Shown here piece after piece: positions 51,234-61,117 of a stretch of 64,000 nt of DNA. Location: the NCBI RefSeq assembly GCF_022815605.1, contig NZ_JALGRP010000001.1, positions 405,715 through 469,714 of the forward strand. The letters run 5' to 3'. The DNA is from Microbacterium sp. VKM Ac-2923 (GTDB lineage: Bacteria > Actinomycetota > Actinomycetes > Actinomycetales > Microbacteriaceae). The translations under genes were made by a program, and so were the position numbers. Under the pieces are notes generated by a model. That model was not told the DNA's origin and did not search any database. It worked only from the letters and a program-made list of their open reading frames with translations. Position 1 is the stretch's first letter. Every line of letters begins with the position of its first letter.

Positions 51234-52163
51234 TCAGTACTCGAGCGACTCGATGTAGCGCAGCAGGACGCCCTCTCGAAGTGCCCACGGGGACACCTCG
51301 AGCTCCTCGACACCGAGCGCCTTCATCGCCCGCTCCACCACGACCGCCGCGGCCACGATCTGGAAGGTGCGGTCGGCGGTGATCCCCGGCAGCGCCTCGC
51401 GCGCGTCGGCGGGGATGCGGGCCAGGCGCGGAATCCAGTCCTTCAGCTCGCGGCGCGGCAGCACCATGCGGTCGATGCCCGACCACCCCGGCACGGGGTA
51501 ACCCGCGAGCTTGGCGAGGGAGCGGATCGCCTTCGACGACCCGACCACGTGGTCGGGTCGCGGGAGCGCGGCGAAGCGCTCCGCCACCGGTGCCAGGACC
51601 GACATGGCGTGCTGGCGCAGCGCGTCGATCTCCTCGTCGCTGGGCGGATCGTGGGGGAGGAACCGCACGGTCGATCGGCCCGCGCCCAGCGGCACGGACT
51701 CGGCGAGATCGGGCAGCTCGTCCGCTCCGCCGGCGATCTCGAGGGAGCCGCCGCCGATGTCGAACAGCAGGATCTGCCCCGCCGACCACCCGAACCACCG
51801 CCGGACGGCGAGATAGGTGAATCGCGCCTCGGTCTCCCCGCCGAGCACCTGCAGGGGTTGGCCGAGGACGTCCTCGATCTGCGCGATGACGGCCTCGCCG
51901 TTGGTCGCCTCGCGGACGGCCGAGGTCGCGGTGGCGAGGAGCTCGTCGACCCCTTCGGCCCGGGCGCGTTCGCACGCGGCGGTCACGGCATCCACGAGTC
52001 CTCTCACTCCTTCGGGAGAGATGGATCCGTCGGGCTGGAGGTAGCGCATGAGTCGCAGTACCGACCGGTGGGAGGTGGTGGCCGTCGGCCGTCCCCCCGC
52101 GCGGGCATTGGCGACGAGCAGGTGGACGGTGTTCGAACCGATGTCGAGGACTCCCAAGCGCAC
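51234..52163 (-). CDS. Ppx/GppA-family exopolyphosphatase/pppGpp phosphatase
   Basis: This 309-residue enzyme of the actin/hsp70 fold has VLDIGSNTVHLLV at the start, the phosphate loop FDIGGGSLEI and an ATSAVREATNG segment. It hydrolyses inorganic polyphosphate or pppGpp. The GTG at 52163 is chosen because the conserved start lies there, and a TACGCT box lies 6 nt upstream, suggesting a leaderless transcript. It is shorter than two-domain Ppx enzymes, as in the short actinobacterial type. Confidence 0.92.
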   Translation of the reverse strand: MRLGVLDIGSNTVHLLVANARAGGRPTATTSHRSVLRLMRYLQPDGSISPEGVRGLVDAVTAACERARAEGVDELLATATSAVREATNGEAVIAQIEDVLGQPLQVLGGETEARFTYLAVRRWFGWSAGQILLFDIGGGSLEIAGGADELPDLAESVPLGAGRSTVRFLPHDPPSDEEIDALRQHAMSVLAPVAERFAALPRPDHVVGSSKAIRSLAKLAGYPVPGWSGIDRMVLPRRELKDWIPRLARIPADAREALPGITADRTFQIVAAAVVVERAMKALGVEELEVSPWALREGVLLRYIESLEY

Positions 52164-52266
52164 GCTCCGAGCGTAGTGGTGCGATATCCCGTCGCTCACC
52201 GCCGGGGCACGGCATCCCGCCCCGGCGCACGCCGTCGGAGTGAGGGCGCGCCGGTAGCATGGGCGG

Positions 52267-53220
52267 GTGTCCGCCGCCGAGACCGCTGCTCCCGCGCCGT
52301 CGCTGAGCCCCTACCGTCAGATCGATCGAGACGACTGGTCACGCCTGGCCGGTGGTCTCGAGCAACCGCTCACCGAGAACGAGATCGTTCAGCTGCGCGG
52401 GATCGGCGATCGCCTCGATCCCCGCGAGGTCGCCGAGGTGTACCTGCCGCTCAGTCGACTGCTGAGCCTGTACGCCCGCGCCACCCGCCGGTTGGGCGCC
52501 GACACGAGCGGGTTCCTCGGCGAACCGGATGCCACGACCCCCTTCGTCATCGGGGTCGCCGGATCCGTCGCGGTCGGCAAGTCCACGATCGCCCGTCTGC
52601 TGCGAGAACTGATGAGCCGGTGGCCCGACACCCCGCGGGTCGAGCTGGTGACCACGGACGGCTTCCTCTACCCGAACGCCGAGCTCGAGCGTCGGGGACT
52701 CATGGACCGGAAAGGTTTTCCCGAGTCGTACGACCGGCGAGCGCTCGTGCAGTTCCTGAGCGAAGTGAAGTCCGGCGCGGAGGAGGCGAGGGCGCCGTTC
52801 TACTCGCACGTGCGGTACGACATCATTCCCGATGCCCACGTGAGCGTGCACCGGCCCGACGTCGTCATCGTCGAGGGGCTGAACGTGCTGCAGCCGCCAC
52901 CCTTCCCCAACGAGGTCGCCGTCAGCGACCTGTTCGACTTCTCGATCTACGTCGACGCCGACGCTGCGCACATCGAGAAGTGGTACGTGGACCGCTTCCT
53001 CGCCCTGCGCGACAACGCGTTCTCGAACCCCACCTCGTTCTTCCGCGTGTTCGCCGACATCAGCGACGACGAGGCGGTCGAACGCGCCCTCGGTTACTGG
53101 CGCGAGATCAACCTCCCCAACCTCGAAGAGAACGTGCTGCCCACGCGGCACCGCGCGAAGCTCGTGCTGCAGAAGGGCGCCGACCATACGGTCGAGTCGG
53201 TGCTGCTGCGCAAGCTCTAG
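52267..53220 (+). CDS. coaA: Type I pantothenate kinase
   Basis: This enzyme phosphorylates pantothenate in the first step of coenzyme A synthesis. The 317-residue product has the P-loop GSVAVGKST and motifs [17 protein letters not shown] and the FxxPTSFF region near the end. A TAGCAT box lies 6 nt before the GTG, pointing to a leaderless mRNA. It starts 103 nt from the divergent ppx-type gene. Confidence 0.97.
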   Translation: MSAAETAAPAPSLSPYRQIDRDDWSRLAGGLEQPLTENEIVQLRGIGDRLDPREVAEVYLPLSRLLSLYARATRRLGADTSGFLGEPDATTPFVIGVAGSVAVGKSTIARLLRELMSRWPDTPRVELVTTDGFLYPNAELERRGLMDRKGFPESYDRRALVQFLSEVKSGAEEARAPFYSHVRYDIIPDAHVSVHRPDVVIVEGLNVLQPPPFPNEVAVSDLFDFSIYVDADAAHIEKWYVDRFLALRDNAFSNPTSFFRVFADISDDEAVERALGYWREINLPNLEENVLPTRHRAKLVLQKGADHTVESVLLRKL

Positions 53221-53267
53221 GTTCCGCCGCAGGGTTCGCCGGGCCGTCGCCCGTAGACTTGACCCCC

Positions 53268-55118
53268 ATGTGCGGAATCATCGGTTACGTGGGTCCTCGG
53301 CAGAGCCAGGACATCCTCCTCGCGGGCCTCTCACGACTCGAGTACCGGGGGTACGACTCCGCCGGCATCGCCGTGATCGACGGCGAGGGCACCCTCGACA
53401 TGCGCAAGCGCGCGGGCAAGCTGGCGGTGCTCCGTGATGACCTCGAGGCGTCGCCCATGCCGAACGGCACCACGGGCATCGGCCACACGCGCTGGGCCAC
53501 GCACGGCGGGCCGACGGATGCCAACGCGCACCCGCACCTCGCCGACGACGACAAGCTCGCCGTCATCCACAACGGCATCATCGAGAACTTCGCCGAGCTC
53601 AAGAGCGAGATGGTCGGCGAGGGCTTCGCTTTCCGCAGCGAGACCGACACCGAGGTCGCCGCCGTGATGATCGGCCGCGAGTACGCCCGCACCAAGGATC
53701 TGGTGCAGGCGTTCCGTTCGGTCGTCTCGCGCCTCGAAGGGGCATACACGCTCCTCGCCATGCACGAGGACCACCCGGGCCTCGTCGTCGGCGCACGCCG
53801 CAACTCGCCGCTAGTCATCGGCCTCGGCGAGGGCGAGAACTTCCTCGGCTCCGACGTCGCCGCCTTCGTGGAGCACACCCGCAATGCCCTCGCCATCGGG
53901 CAGGACGAGATCGTCGCGATCACCCCCGACGGCGTCGAGGTGACCGATTTCTCGGGAGCGCCGGTCGAGGTCGAGGCATTCGAGGTCACCTGGGATGCTT
54001 CGGCGGCCGAAAAGGGCGGCTGGTCGTCGTTCATGGCCAAAGAGGTCTCGGAAGAGCCCGAGGCCGTCGCCAACACGTTGCGCGGTCGCATCCACGAGGG
54101 TCGTGTCGAGATCCCCGAGCTCGAGGGGCTCGACGACTTCCTCGTCGACATCGACCGCATCATCGTCATCGCCTGCGGAACCGCCGCCTACGCGGGAATG
54201 GTCGGCAAGTACGCGCTCGAGACGTGGACCCGCGTCCCCGTCGACGTCGAGCTGGCGCACGAGTTCCGCTACCGCGACCCGGTGCTCTCCGAGCGCACGC
54301 TCGTGGTGTCGATCAGCCAGTCGGGCGAGACCATGGACACGCTCATGGCCGTGAAGTACGCGCGATCCCGTGGAGCGAAGACGCTCTCGATCTGCAACAC
54401 CCAGGGCGCGACGATCCCGCGCGAGTCGGACGCCATCGTCTACACCCACGCCGGTCCCGAGGTCGCCGTGGCCTCCACCAAGGCGTTCGTCGCGCAGATC
54501 ACCGCGCTCTACCTGCTGGCCTTGCACGTCGGTCGCATTCGCGGAGCCATCGACCCGGTCGTCGCCGTCGAAGCGGTCACCGAGCTCGAGGCCGTGCCCG
54601 GCAAGATCGCCCGCGTGCTCGAGACCGAGCAGGCACGCATCGAGCAGCTCGCGCACTGGATGGCTGACACCCGGTCCGTGCTCTTCCTCGGGCGGAACGT
54701 CGGCTACCCGATCGCCCTCGAGGGGGCGCTCAAGCTCAAGGAGCTGGCCTACATCCACGCCGAGGGCTTCGCCGCCGGCGAGCTCAAGCACGGGCCCATT
54801 GCGCTCATCGAGCCCGGCCAGCCCGTTTTCGTCGTCGTGCCGTCGCCGCGCGGCTCGGGCGAGATGCACAAGAAGGTCGTGTCCAACATCGAGGAGATCC
54901 GCGCGCGCGGTGCCCGCGTGATCGCCATCGCCGAGGAGGGCGACGTCGCCGTGCTGCCCGCCGCCGACGAGGTGCTGCGCATCCCGCTGGCCGCGCCCCT
55001 GTTCGAGCCGCTGCTGGCCGTCGTGCCGCTGCACATCTTCGCGATGGGTCTGGCGGAGGCCAAGGGCCTCGACGTCGACCAGCCGCGCAACCTCGCGAAG
55101 TCGGTGACGGTGGAGTAG
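53268..55118 (+). CDS. glmS: Glutamine-fructose-6-phosphate aminotransferase
   Basis: GlmS makes glucosamine-6-phosphate from fructose-6-phosphate and glutamine. The 616-residue protein has the N-terminal nucleophile Cys2 (MCGIIGYVG), the GIGHTRWATHG glutaminase motif and two SIS domains (VSISQSGETMDT, SEMHKK-type region). It ends in KSVTVE. A TAGACT box lies 8 nt before the ATG, and the transcript may be leaderless. A long open frame reading into it from upstream is not coding. Followed by a strong terminator. Confidence 0.98.
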   Translation: MCGIIGYVGPRQSQDILLAGLSRLEYRGYDSAGIAVIDGEGTLDMRKRAGKLAVLRDDLEASPMPNGTTGIGHTRWATHGGPTDANAHPHLADDDKLAVIHNGIIENFAELKSEMVGEGFAFRSETDTEVAAVMIGREYARTKDLVQAFRSVVSRLEGAYTLLAMHEDHPGLVVGARRNSPLVIGLGEGENFLGSDVAAFVEHTRNALAIGQDEIVAITPDGVEVTDFSGAPVEVEAFEVTWDASAAEKGGWSSFMAKEVSEEPEAVANTLRGRIHEGRVEIPELEGLDDFLVDIDRIIVIACGTAAYAGMVGKYALETWTRVPVDVELAHEFRYRDPVLSERTLVVSISQSGETMDTLMAVKYARSRGAKTLSICNTQGATIPRESDAIVYTHAGPEVAVASTKAFVAQITALYLLALHVGRIRGAIDPVVAVEAVTELEAVPGKIARVLETEQARIEQLAHWMADTRSVLFLGRNVGYPIALEGALKLKELAYIHAEGFAAGELKHGPIALIEPGQPVFVVVPSPRGSGEMHKKVVSNIEEIRARGARVIAIAEEGDVAVLPAADEVLRIPLAAPLFEPLLAVVPLHIFAMGLAEAKGLDVDQPRNLAKSVTVE

Positions 55119-55466
55119 ACCCGTCGTCTTCAGAGGGCCGGATGCCATGGCATCCGGCCCTCCGTCGTTCCCGGGGAGCGGGTACGTGGGGCTCGGCGCG
55201 GGGGCGGCGGCCCGGAGCCGGTGCGGGTCCCGGGAGCTGAGCCCGTGATCTTGGGGAGAGGATCCCGAGCTGGGCGACACGACGCAGGAGATCTGCGCAC
55301 GGGGGAGCTCGGCGTCGCGCCGTGGCGACCGATGACGGGCAACCTTCCTGCGTTGTGCTCGGGCGGCGGCTCGAAAGGCCCCGGAATCTGCGTCGGGCGG
55401 CAGGAACGGCGGCCCGATGTCGGCGGGCACCGGCAGAATGGGGAGGATGCCAGGAAGGGAGGGCGC
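55119..55466. other. 348-nt gap between glmS and acpS
   Basis: Apart from the terminator at 55133-55162 I see no gene or clear regulatory site. The acpS ribosome site GGAAGGGAGG lies at its right end. Confidence 0.45.
55133..55162 (+). terminator. Hairpin terminator after glmS
   Basis: Perfect 14-nt arms (55133-55146 and 55149-55162) with almost no loop form a strong hairpin 15 nt after the glmS stop. Confidence 0.9.
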
Positions 55467-56033
55467 ATGATCGTCGGAATAGGCGTCGACGTGGTCGACG
55501 TACCGCGGTTCGCCGCGACCCTGGCGCGCACTCCGCGGCTGCTCCCGCGCCTGTTCGCTCCGGCCGAGCGCGTGCTCAAACCCCGCTCGCTCGCCGCACG
55601 GTACGCGGCGAAAGAGGCGCTGATCAAGGCCCTCGGCGGATCCGACGGGGTGCACTGGATCGACATCGAGGTCGCCTCCGAACCGTCGGGGCGTCCCACC
55701 TTCGCTCTGACCGGTCAGACCGCCGCCACCATCGCCGGTCGGGGGATCACCACCCTGCACCTGTCGATGTCGCACGACGCGGGACTCGCGACGGCGTACG
55801 TCATCGCCGAGGCGGCATCCGCCGTGCCCGGCGTGGCGGCGCGGCAGGCAGTGCCCGCTGCACCCGATGCGGCGGGGGAACCCTCAGCGTGGGCCGTGCC
55901 CGACGCGGCGGCGGAGTCCTCGGCATCCGCCGTGCCCGACGTGGCGGCGCGGCAGGCAGCGCCCGCTGCAGCCGATACGGCGGCCGAGCCCTCGGCACCC
56001 GCCCCCGACACCGCCCGAGAGGACACCGCATGA
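55467..56033 (+). CDS. acpS: Holo-[acyl-carrier-protein] synthase with repeat extension
   Basis: AcpS transfers the phosphopantetheine arm from CoA to acyl carrier protein. The first 120 residues hold the whole family core: GIGVDVVDVPRF, RYAAKEALIKALG and LHLSMSHDAGLATAYVI. The remaining approximately 70 residues are an Ala/Pro/Ser-rich tail built from two copies of a 36-residue repeat, which normal enzymes lack. GGAAGGGAGG lies before the ATG. The stop overlaps the alr start (ATGA). Confidence 0.93.
   Translation: MIVGIGVDVVDVPRFAATLARTPRLLPRLFAPAERVLKPRSLAARYAAKEALIKALGGSDGVHWIDIEVASEPSGRPTFALTGQTAATIAGRGITTLHLSMSHDAGLATAYVIAEAASAVPGVAARQAVPAAPDAAGEPSAWAVPDAAAESSASAVPDVAARQAAPAAADTAAEPSAPAPDTAREDTA
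55815..56012 (+). repeat. 108-bp tandem repeat inside acpS
   Basis: A block starting GCATCCGCCGTGCCC at 55815 recurs at 55923 (period 108 bp, 36 codons), the second copy partly diverged. The frame is preserved, so the repeat encodes a low-complexity tail. Confidence 0.8.
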
Positions 56034-57151
56034 GGATGCCGCGGGGAGTGCTGCGCGAAGCGCTGATCGACGTCGAAGCGATCGCCGAGAACGTGAGTCA
56101 CCTGAGAAAGCTCACCGGGTCGCAGGTCATCGCGGTCGTGAAGGCCGAGGGATACGGTCACGGCGCGCTGCGCGCTGCTCTCGCGGCGCTCGAAGGCGGT
56201 GCGACGCGTATCGGCGTCTCCGACATCGACGAGGCGCTGGCGCTGCGGCGCGCGGGCCTGCGCGCTCCGCTGTTCGCGTGGCTGCACGCGCCGGGGGCCT
56301 CGTTCGCCGAGGCCGTGCGGCACGACATCGAGCTCGGCATCTCCGACCTCGACCAGTTGCAGCGCGCCGGAGAGGCGTTCACGAGCGGGCGACCGGCGAG
56401 CGTCCACCTGAAGATCGAGACGGGACTGTCGCGTAACGGCGTCGCCCCCGATCAGTGGCGCACGGTGTTCTCAGAGGCGGCGCGGCTCGAACGCATCGGG
56501 CGCCTGCGGGTGATCGGGATCTTCTCGCATCTGTCGAACACCAGTCTCGACGACGACCGCGCAGCCCTCGCCCGGTTCGACGAGGGGGTGGCGCTCGCCG
56601 CGGCCTCGGGGCTGAACCCGCCCTTGCGTCACATCGCGGCGACGAATGCGGCGATCACCCTTCCCGAAGCGCGGCTGGGCTGCGTGCGCATCGGCATCGG
56701 CCTGTACGGCGTCTCGCCCCTGGCCGACCGCACCCCGGCCGACCTGGGCCTGCGCCCGGCCATGACGCTGCGCGGTGCGGTGGCAGCGGTGCGGCGCGTT
56801 CCCGCCGGCACCGGGGTGTCGTACGGCTACGACTACCGCACCGAGCGCGACACGACTCTCGTGCTCGTGCCGTTGGGGTACGCCGACGGCGTTCCCCGCC
56901 AGGCGTCCGGCCGCGGACCGGTGTCGATCGGCGGGCACCGTTTCACCGTCGCCGGTCGCATCGCGATGGACCAGTTCGTGGTCGACGTCGGCGACCACCC
57001 GGTCGCGGTGGGCGACGAGGTCGTGCTGTTCGGCGATCCGACCCTGGGCGTGCCGTCGGCCCGCGAGTGGGCGGATGCCGCCGACACGATCGACTACGAG
57101 ATCGTCACCCGCGTGGGCGCCCGCGTTCCCCGACGGGAGGTCGAGGCGTGA
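56030..57151 (+). CDS. alr: Alanine racemase
   Basis: This PLP enzyme makes D-alanine for peptidoglycan. The 373-residue product has the PLP lysine in AVVKAEGYGHG, the tyrosine region RTERDTTLVLVPLGYADG and the active-site segment GRIAMDQFVVDVG. It overlaps acpS by 4 nt at the start and tsaE by 4 nt (GTGA) at the end, so the three genes form a coupled operon. Confidence 0.97.
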   Translation: MRMPRGVLREALIDVEAIAENVSHLRKLTGSQVIAVVKAEGYGHGALRAALAALEGGATRIGVSDIDEALALRRAGLRAPLFAWLHAPGASFAEAVRHDIELGISDLDQLQRAGEAFTSGRPASVHLKIETGLSRNGVAPDQWRTVFSEAARLERIGRLRVIGIFSHLSNTSLDDDRAALARFDEGVALAAASGLNPPLRHIAATNAAITLPEARLGCVRIGIGLYGVSPLADRTPADLGLRPAMTLRGAVAAVRRVPAGTGVSYGYDYRTERDTTLVLVPLGYADGVPRQASGRGPVSIGGHRFTVAGRIAMDQFVVDVGDHPVAVGDEVVLFGDPTLGVPSAREWADAADTIDYEIVTRVGARVPRREVEA

Positions 57152-57651
57152 GCGTCCCCGACGAGCTGCTGGGCACGCGCGAGATCGCGGAGCCCTCCGA
57201 CATGCACGAGCTGGGTCGCGAGATCGGCCGCGCTCTGGCGCCCGGTGACGTCGTCGTGCTCACCGGGGCCCTCGGCGCCGGCAAGACGACCCTGACGCGC
57301 GGGATCGGCGACGGTCTCGGCATCCGCGGCCCCGTTCAGAGCCCGACCTTCGTGATCGCCCGAACCCATCCCTCGCTCGTCGGCGGAGTGCCCCTCGTGC
57401 ACGTCGACGCTTACCGCTTGGGTGCGGCGGTCGAGCTCGACGACCTCGACATCGACGTGTCCGGTTCGGCCGTGATCGTCGAGTGGGGGCGCGGCGTCGC
57501 CGAGTATCTGGCCGACACCTGGTGGGAGATCGAGATCGACCGCCACCTCGGCGGCCGCGGTGTCGACAACGCCTGCGGCGAGATCGCCGTGCACACCGTC
57601 GAACTCGACGTCGACGCCCCGAGGAGGGTGACGATTTCGCGTCGCCCCTGA
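57148..57651 (+). CDS. tsaE: tRNA threonylcarbamoyladenosine ATPase TsaE
   Basis: TsaE is the ATPase partner for t6A37 tRNA modification. The 167-residue protein has the Walker A loop GALGAGKTTLTRG, the SPTFVIAR switch and the HVDAYRL motif. The GTG start overlaps alr. The C-terminal part, which includes a GGRGVDNACGE stretch, is somewhat longer than usual. It ends facing a reverse-oriented hydrolase gene, which separates it from tsaB and tsaD. Confidence 0.95.
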   Translation: MSVPDELLGTREIAEPSDMHELGREIGRALAPGDVVVLTGALGAGKTTLTRGIGDGLGIRGPVQSPTFVIARTHPSLVGGVPLVHVDAYRLGAAVELDDLDIDVSGSAVIVEWGRGVAEYLADTWWEIEIDRHLGGRGVDNACGEIAVHTVELDVDAPRRVTISRRP

Positions 57652-57690
57652 CACGCGACTCGGGCCGGGCGGCAGGACGCGTCGCCGTGA

Positions 57691-58716
57691 TCAGTGACGA
57701 CGCGTCGCTCCCCGCGGTGCGGAGAGCCGCCCCTCGGGCGCCACCGCGCTCGCACGTACCCGCTCCGCCGCGTTCGCGCCCGCACGCACTCGCGCCGGCG
57801 CGCGGTCGACCGCCCAGACGTCGCGCCGCGCCGGCGCGCGGTCGACCGCCCAGACGTCGCGCAACGCCCGCAGTGTCTCATCGGGCTGCTCGACGTGCGC
57901 GAAGTGCCCGCTGCCCTCGAGCACGACGTCCTGGTGGTCGTCGATCATCCGCGACCAGGCTCGGGGGTCGGTCGCGGCGACGAAGACGTCGTGACGGCCG
58001 CGCACCGAGCGGACCGGGCACGCAATCCGACGCCAGACGCCGTCGTCGTGCGTGCGCGAGATCCGCGCGGCGGCGAGGAAGGCCGAGGGGCGGATGTCGG
58101 TCGCGAGAGCGTCGGTCACCGAACGGTCGATCCGGTCGGGATGCCGGAACAGCGGCCGCGCGAGGAACCGGAGCATCCCCGACCGGGCCAGTGAGCGCAG
58201 GAGCGGAGCCGCGAGCGGTCCCAGCGCCCGCAGCATCCGCATCGCCACCACCATGCCGGCGAGCCAGGGGAGTCGCATCGTGCCCGCAACCGGACGGCGG
58301 ATCACCGCTCGGGCGCCCGCGCCGCTGGGCGACACCACGCCGACGGCGACGGTCTCGTCGCGGAAGCGCGCGGCGATGTCGAGGGCGACCACGCCGCCGA
58401 GCGAGTGTCCGACCACGCGCCACCGCGGATACCCGAGGGCTCGGGCGACCGCGGCGACCGCGACGGCGAGCTCCGCCGGGTCGGGGACGGGACCGGGAGT
58501 GTCGCCCCACCCCGGAAGATCGACGGCGATCACGTCCGTGAGGCGCACACCGGAGGGCGACGAGAGCATCGGCGCCCACGTCGTCCACGACCCCGCCGCG
58601 CCGTGCAGCAGCAGCGTCGCGACGGGGCTCCCCGAACCGCGGCCCGCGCGCACGACGAGGGGTCCGACACCCGTGGGGACGACGAGGCGTCGCAGGCCGA
58701 GCTCGGTGGCATCCAT
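57691..58716 (-). CDS. Alpha/beta hydrolase with duplicated tail
   Basis: The 341-residue hydrolase has LLLHGAAGSWTTW (oxyanion region), VGHSLGG (nucleophile elbow), RGRHDVFV (acid) and GSGHFAHVEQP (histidine). The domain ends near residue 300. The C-terminus then carries a 12-residue unit RDVWAVDRAPAR in two tandem copies, from a perfect 36-bp DNA repeat at 57792-57862. It lies on the opposite strand inside the tsa cluster. The function is unknown; fluoroacetate-dehalogenase- or epoxide-hydrolase-like activity is possible. Confidence 0.88.
   Translation of the reverse strand: MDATELGLRRLVVPTGVGPLVVRAGRGSGSPVATLLLHGAAGSWTTWAPMLSSPSGVRLTDVIAVDLPGWGDTPGPVPDPAELAVAVAAVARALGYPRWRVVGHSLGGVVALDIAARFRDETVAVGVVSPSGAGARAVIRRPVAGTMRLPWLAGMVVAMRMLRALGPLAAPLLRSLARSGMLRFLARPLFRHPDRIDRSVTDALATDIRPSAFLAAARISRTHDDGVWRRIACPVRSVRGRHDVFVAATDPRAWSRMIDDHQDVVLEGSGHFAHVEQPDETLRALRDVWAVDRAPARRDVWAVDRAPARVRAGANAAERVRASAVAPEGRLSAPRGATRRH
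57792..57862. repeat. 36-bp direct tandem duplication
   Basis: Two exact 35-36-nt copies begin at 57792 and 57828 and repeat 12 codons of the hydrolase gene in frame. Confidence 0.85.
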
Positions 58717-58800
58717 GTTCGTTCTTCGGAGCCGAGGGCTCGCACGGATGCCGGGGTGATGCGCGGATGCCGTGTCGGAGGGGCCGGATATCCTGGGACG

Positions 58801-59433
58801 GTGATCATCGGCATCGACACCTCGCTCGGCACCGCCGTCGCGGCGATCGCGCGCGACGGAGAGGTGCTCGTCGACGAGCAGAGCGCCAACCCCCTCAGGC
58901 ACGCCGAGGTGATCGGCGACCTGCTGCGACGGGCCGCGGCGGCGGCCCCCGCGCCGACCCACGTTGCGATCGGCATGGGGCCCGGTCCGTTCACCGGGCT
59001 GCGCGTCGGTATCGCCGCCGCGCGGGTCTACGCCCTCGGGCGCGGCGTCCCGGTCGTGCCCGTGCCCAGCCACGACGGCATCGCGCTCGGCGTGCTGCTC
59101 GCCGACGCCCTCAGCGGTGCGGACACCCCTCGCTTCGCCGTGGTCACCGACGCTCGTCGGCGCGAGTTCGCCTACAGCCTGTACGACGGGATCGACGACG
59201 ACGGCCTCCCGGTGCGGGTGGCCGATGCCGCCCTCAGCCCCCGTGACGACCTCGACGAACGGCTGGCCGCACTCGGGGCCGCCCGAGTGGATGCGACCCG
59301 GGTGTCGGCGGCCATGATCGCCCTGGCTGCGGCCCGCGCGCTCGACGCTGGGCGCACGCTCGCCGGCGCCGAGCCCCTCTATCTGCGCAGCCCCGACGTG
59401 GTCGCGGCCCACGCCCCCAAGCGGGTGAGTTGA
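58801..59433 (+). CDS. tsaB: tRNA threonylcarbamoyladenosine protein TsaB
   Basis: TsaB is the non-catalytic scaffold of the t6A complex. The 210-residue protein has [15 protein letters not shown] at the start, the [18 protein letters not shown] signature and ASKH-type folds. The GTG has TATCCT 6 nt upstream (leaderless). Its stop touches the rimI start (TGATG). It is followed by rimI and tsaD. Confidence 0.96.
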   Translation: MIIGIDTSLGTAVAAIARDGEVLVDEQSANPLRHAEVIGDLLRRAAAAAPAPTHVAIGMGPGPFTGLRVGIAAARVYALGRGVPVVPVPSHDGIALGVLLADALSGADTPRFAVVTDARRREFAYSLYDGIDDDGLPVRVADAALSPRDDLDERLAALGAARVDATRVSAAMIALAAARALDAGRTLAGAEPLYLRSPDVVAAHAPKRVS

Positions 59434-59999
59434 TGGCGACCCGCGCCGCCGCGTCTTCCGACCTCGAGGCGATCATGGCGCTCGAACGCGCCGCTTTCCC
59501 GACCGACGCGTGGAGCGCCGCGATGATGCGCGAAGAGCTCGCATCGCCGCACGGCTGGTACGTCGTGGTCGAAGAAGCAGGCCGCCTCGTGGGGTACGCG
59601 GGGCTGCGCGCCGTCCGGGGAGCGCGCGACGCCGACGTGCAGACGATCACCATCTCCGAAAGCGCCCGCGGGCATGGGCGCGGGCGGGCGCTTCTGGGCG
59701 AGCTGCTCGGCGAGGGCGTGCGACGGGGCGTTCACGACGTGTTCCTCGAGGTGCGGGCCGACAATCCCGTCGCCCAGGCGCTCTATCTGTCCGAGGGTTT
59801 CGTCGAGGTCGGCCGCCGCCCCCGTTACTACCAACCCGACGACGTCGACGCGATCGTCATGCAGCTCGACCTGCGCGGCTGGGCGGTGCGCCGCCACGAG
59901 GCGGCCTCTCCGAGTGCTCCGACGGCGCCCGAAGGCCCCCGCGCCGCAGCCCCCGCCGCCACGACGTCGGCGACCCCGATCGGAAAGGTGTGGTGCTGA
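59433..59999 (+). CDS. rimI: Ribosomal-protein-alanine N-acetyltransferase-like (RimI)
   Basis: This is a GNAT-fold acetyltransferase. The family motif for acetyl-CoA binding is [14 protein letters not shown], followed by [29 protein letters not shown]. The GNAT domain ends near residue 145, and a low-complexity tail brings it to 188 residues. The ATG start shares one base with the tsaB stop; a TTG just upstream is possible. RimI often lies between tsaB and tsaD. Confidence 0.94.
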   Translation: MATRAAASSDLEAIMALERAAFPTDAWSAAMMREELASPHGWYVVVEEAGRLVGYAGLRAVRGARDADVQTITISESARGHGRGRALLGELLGEGVRRGVHDVFLEVRADNPVAQALYLSEGFVEVGRRPRYYQPDDVDAIVMQLDLRGWAVRRHEAASPSAPTAPEGPRAAAPAATTSATPIGKVWC

Positions 60000-61117
60000 T
60001 GGACGCGCCTCTCGTGCTCGGTATCGAGACCAGCTGCGACGAGACCGGCATCGGCATCGTCCGCGGCCGGCAGCTGCTGAGCAACACGATCGCCTCGAGC
60101 ATGGACGAGCACGCCCGCTACGGCGGTGTCGTCCCCGAGGTCGCCGCCCGCGCACACCTCGAGGCCCTGCAGCCCTCCATCGACGCCGCGCTCGCCGAGG
60201 CCGGTGTCACGCTCGCCGATCTCGACGCCGTCGCGGTCACGAGCGGCCCGGGCCTGGCGGGCGCCCTCATGGTCGGCGTCGGTGCGGCGAAGGGTCTCGC
60301 CGTCGCACTCGACAAGCCGCTGTACGCGGTCAACCACCTGGTCGGACACATCGCGGCCGACATCCTCGACGCCGACGCCGGCGATCTCGAGTACCCGACG
60401 GTCGCGCTGCTGGTGAGCGGCGGCCACACCTCGTTGCTGCTCGTTCGAGATCTCACGAGCGACGTCGAACTGCTCGGCGAGACCATGGACGACGCGGCGG
60501 GCGAGGCGTTCGACAAGGTCGCGCGTCTGCTGAAGCTGCCCTACCCCGGCGGTCCAGAGATCGATCGCGCCGCGGCCGCCGGCGACCCCACCGCGATCCG
60601 TTTCCCCCGGGGGCTGTCGCGAGCCTCCGACATGGCATCCCACCGCTACGACTTCTCGTTCTCGGGACTGAAGACGGCCGTGGCCCGCTGGGTCGAGCAG
60701 CACGAGGCGGCCGGTCACCCGCTGCCGGTGGCCGATGTCGCGGCGTCGTTCCGCGAGGCCGTGGTCGACGTGCTCGTCACCAAGGCCCTCGACGCGTGCG
60801 CCCGCCATGGGGTGCCGCGTCTCTTGCTCGGCGGGGGCGTGATCGCCAACAAGCGTCTGCGCGACGTCGCCCTGGAGCGCGCCGCGGCTGCGGGTGTGGC
60901 CGTGCGTATCCCCCCGCTGCGCCTCTGCACCGACAACGGCGCGATGATCGCCGCCCTCGCCGCCGAGCTGATCTCCGCCGGACGGCGTCCGTCGACCCTC
61001 GCGTTCGGCGCCGATTCGACCCTGCCCGTGGTCGAGATCCAGGTCGCGGAAGATCCGGATGCCGAACCCCCGGCGCCGCGGTTCGAGCGGGGTCGGCATT
61101 CGGGAGCCGCAACGTGA
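59999..61117 (+). CDS. tsaD: tRNA N6-threonylcarbamoyladenosine transferase TsaD
   Basis: The enzyme that puts the threonylcarbamoyl group on A37 of ANN-decoding tRNAs. The 372-residue product has [12 protein letters not shown], the metal-binding NHLVGHIAA motif, the nucleotide stretch [13 protein letters not shown] and [18 protein letters not shown] precedes the ATG, which shares its first base with the rimI stop. The next gene starts within its stop (GTGA). Confidence 0.97.
   Translation: MDAPLVLGIETSCDETGIGIVRGRQLLSNTIASSMDEHARYGGVVPEVAARAHLEALQPSIDAALAEAGVTLADLDAVAVTSGPGLAGALMVGVGAAKGLAVALDKPLYAVNHLVGHIAADILDADAGDLEYPTVALLVSGGHTSLLLVRDLTSDVELLGETMDDAAGEAFDKVARLLKLPYPGGPEIDRAAAAGDPTAIRFPRGLSRASDMASHRYDFSFSGLKTAVARWVEQHEAAGHPLPVADVAASFREAVVDVLVTKALDACARHGVPRLLLGGGVIANKRLRDVALERAAAAGVAVRIPPLRLCTDNGAMIAALAAELISAGRRPSTLAFGADSTLPVVEIQVAEDPDAEPPAPRFERGRHSGAAT

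Noticed and set aside
50460..53267. Very long open plus-strand frame reading through glmM, the ppx-type gene and coaA into glmS
   Set aside because: The translated product is Arg/Gly/Pro-rich shadow sequence of genes in other frames. Only the glmS part, from the ATG at 53268, matches a family.
23131..55260. Similar GATCTTGGGGGAGA-like words at about 23133 and 55248
   Set aside because: The match is short and the flanks differ, so chance in GC-rich DNA is likely.
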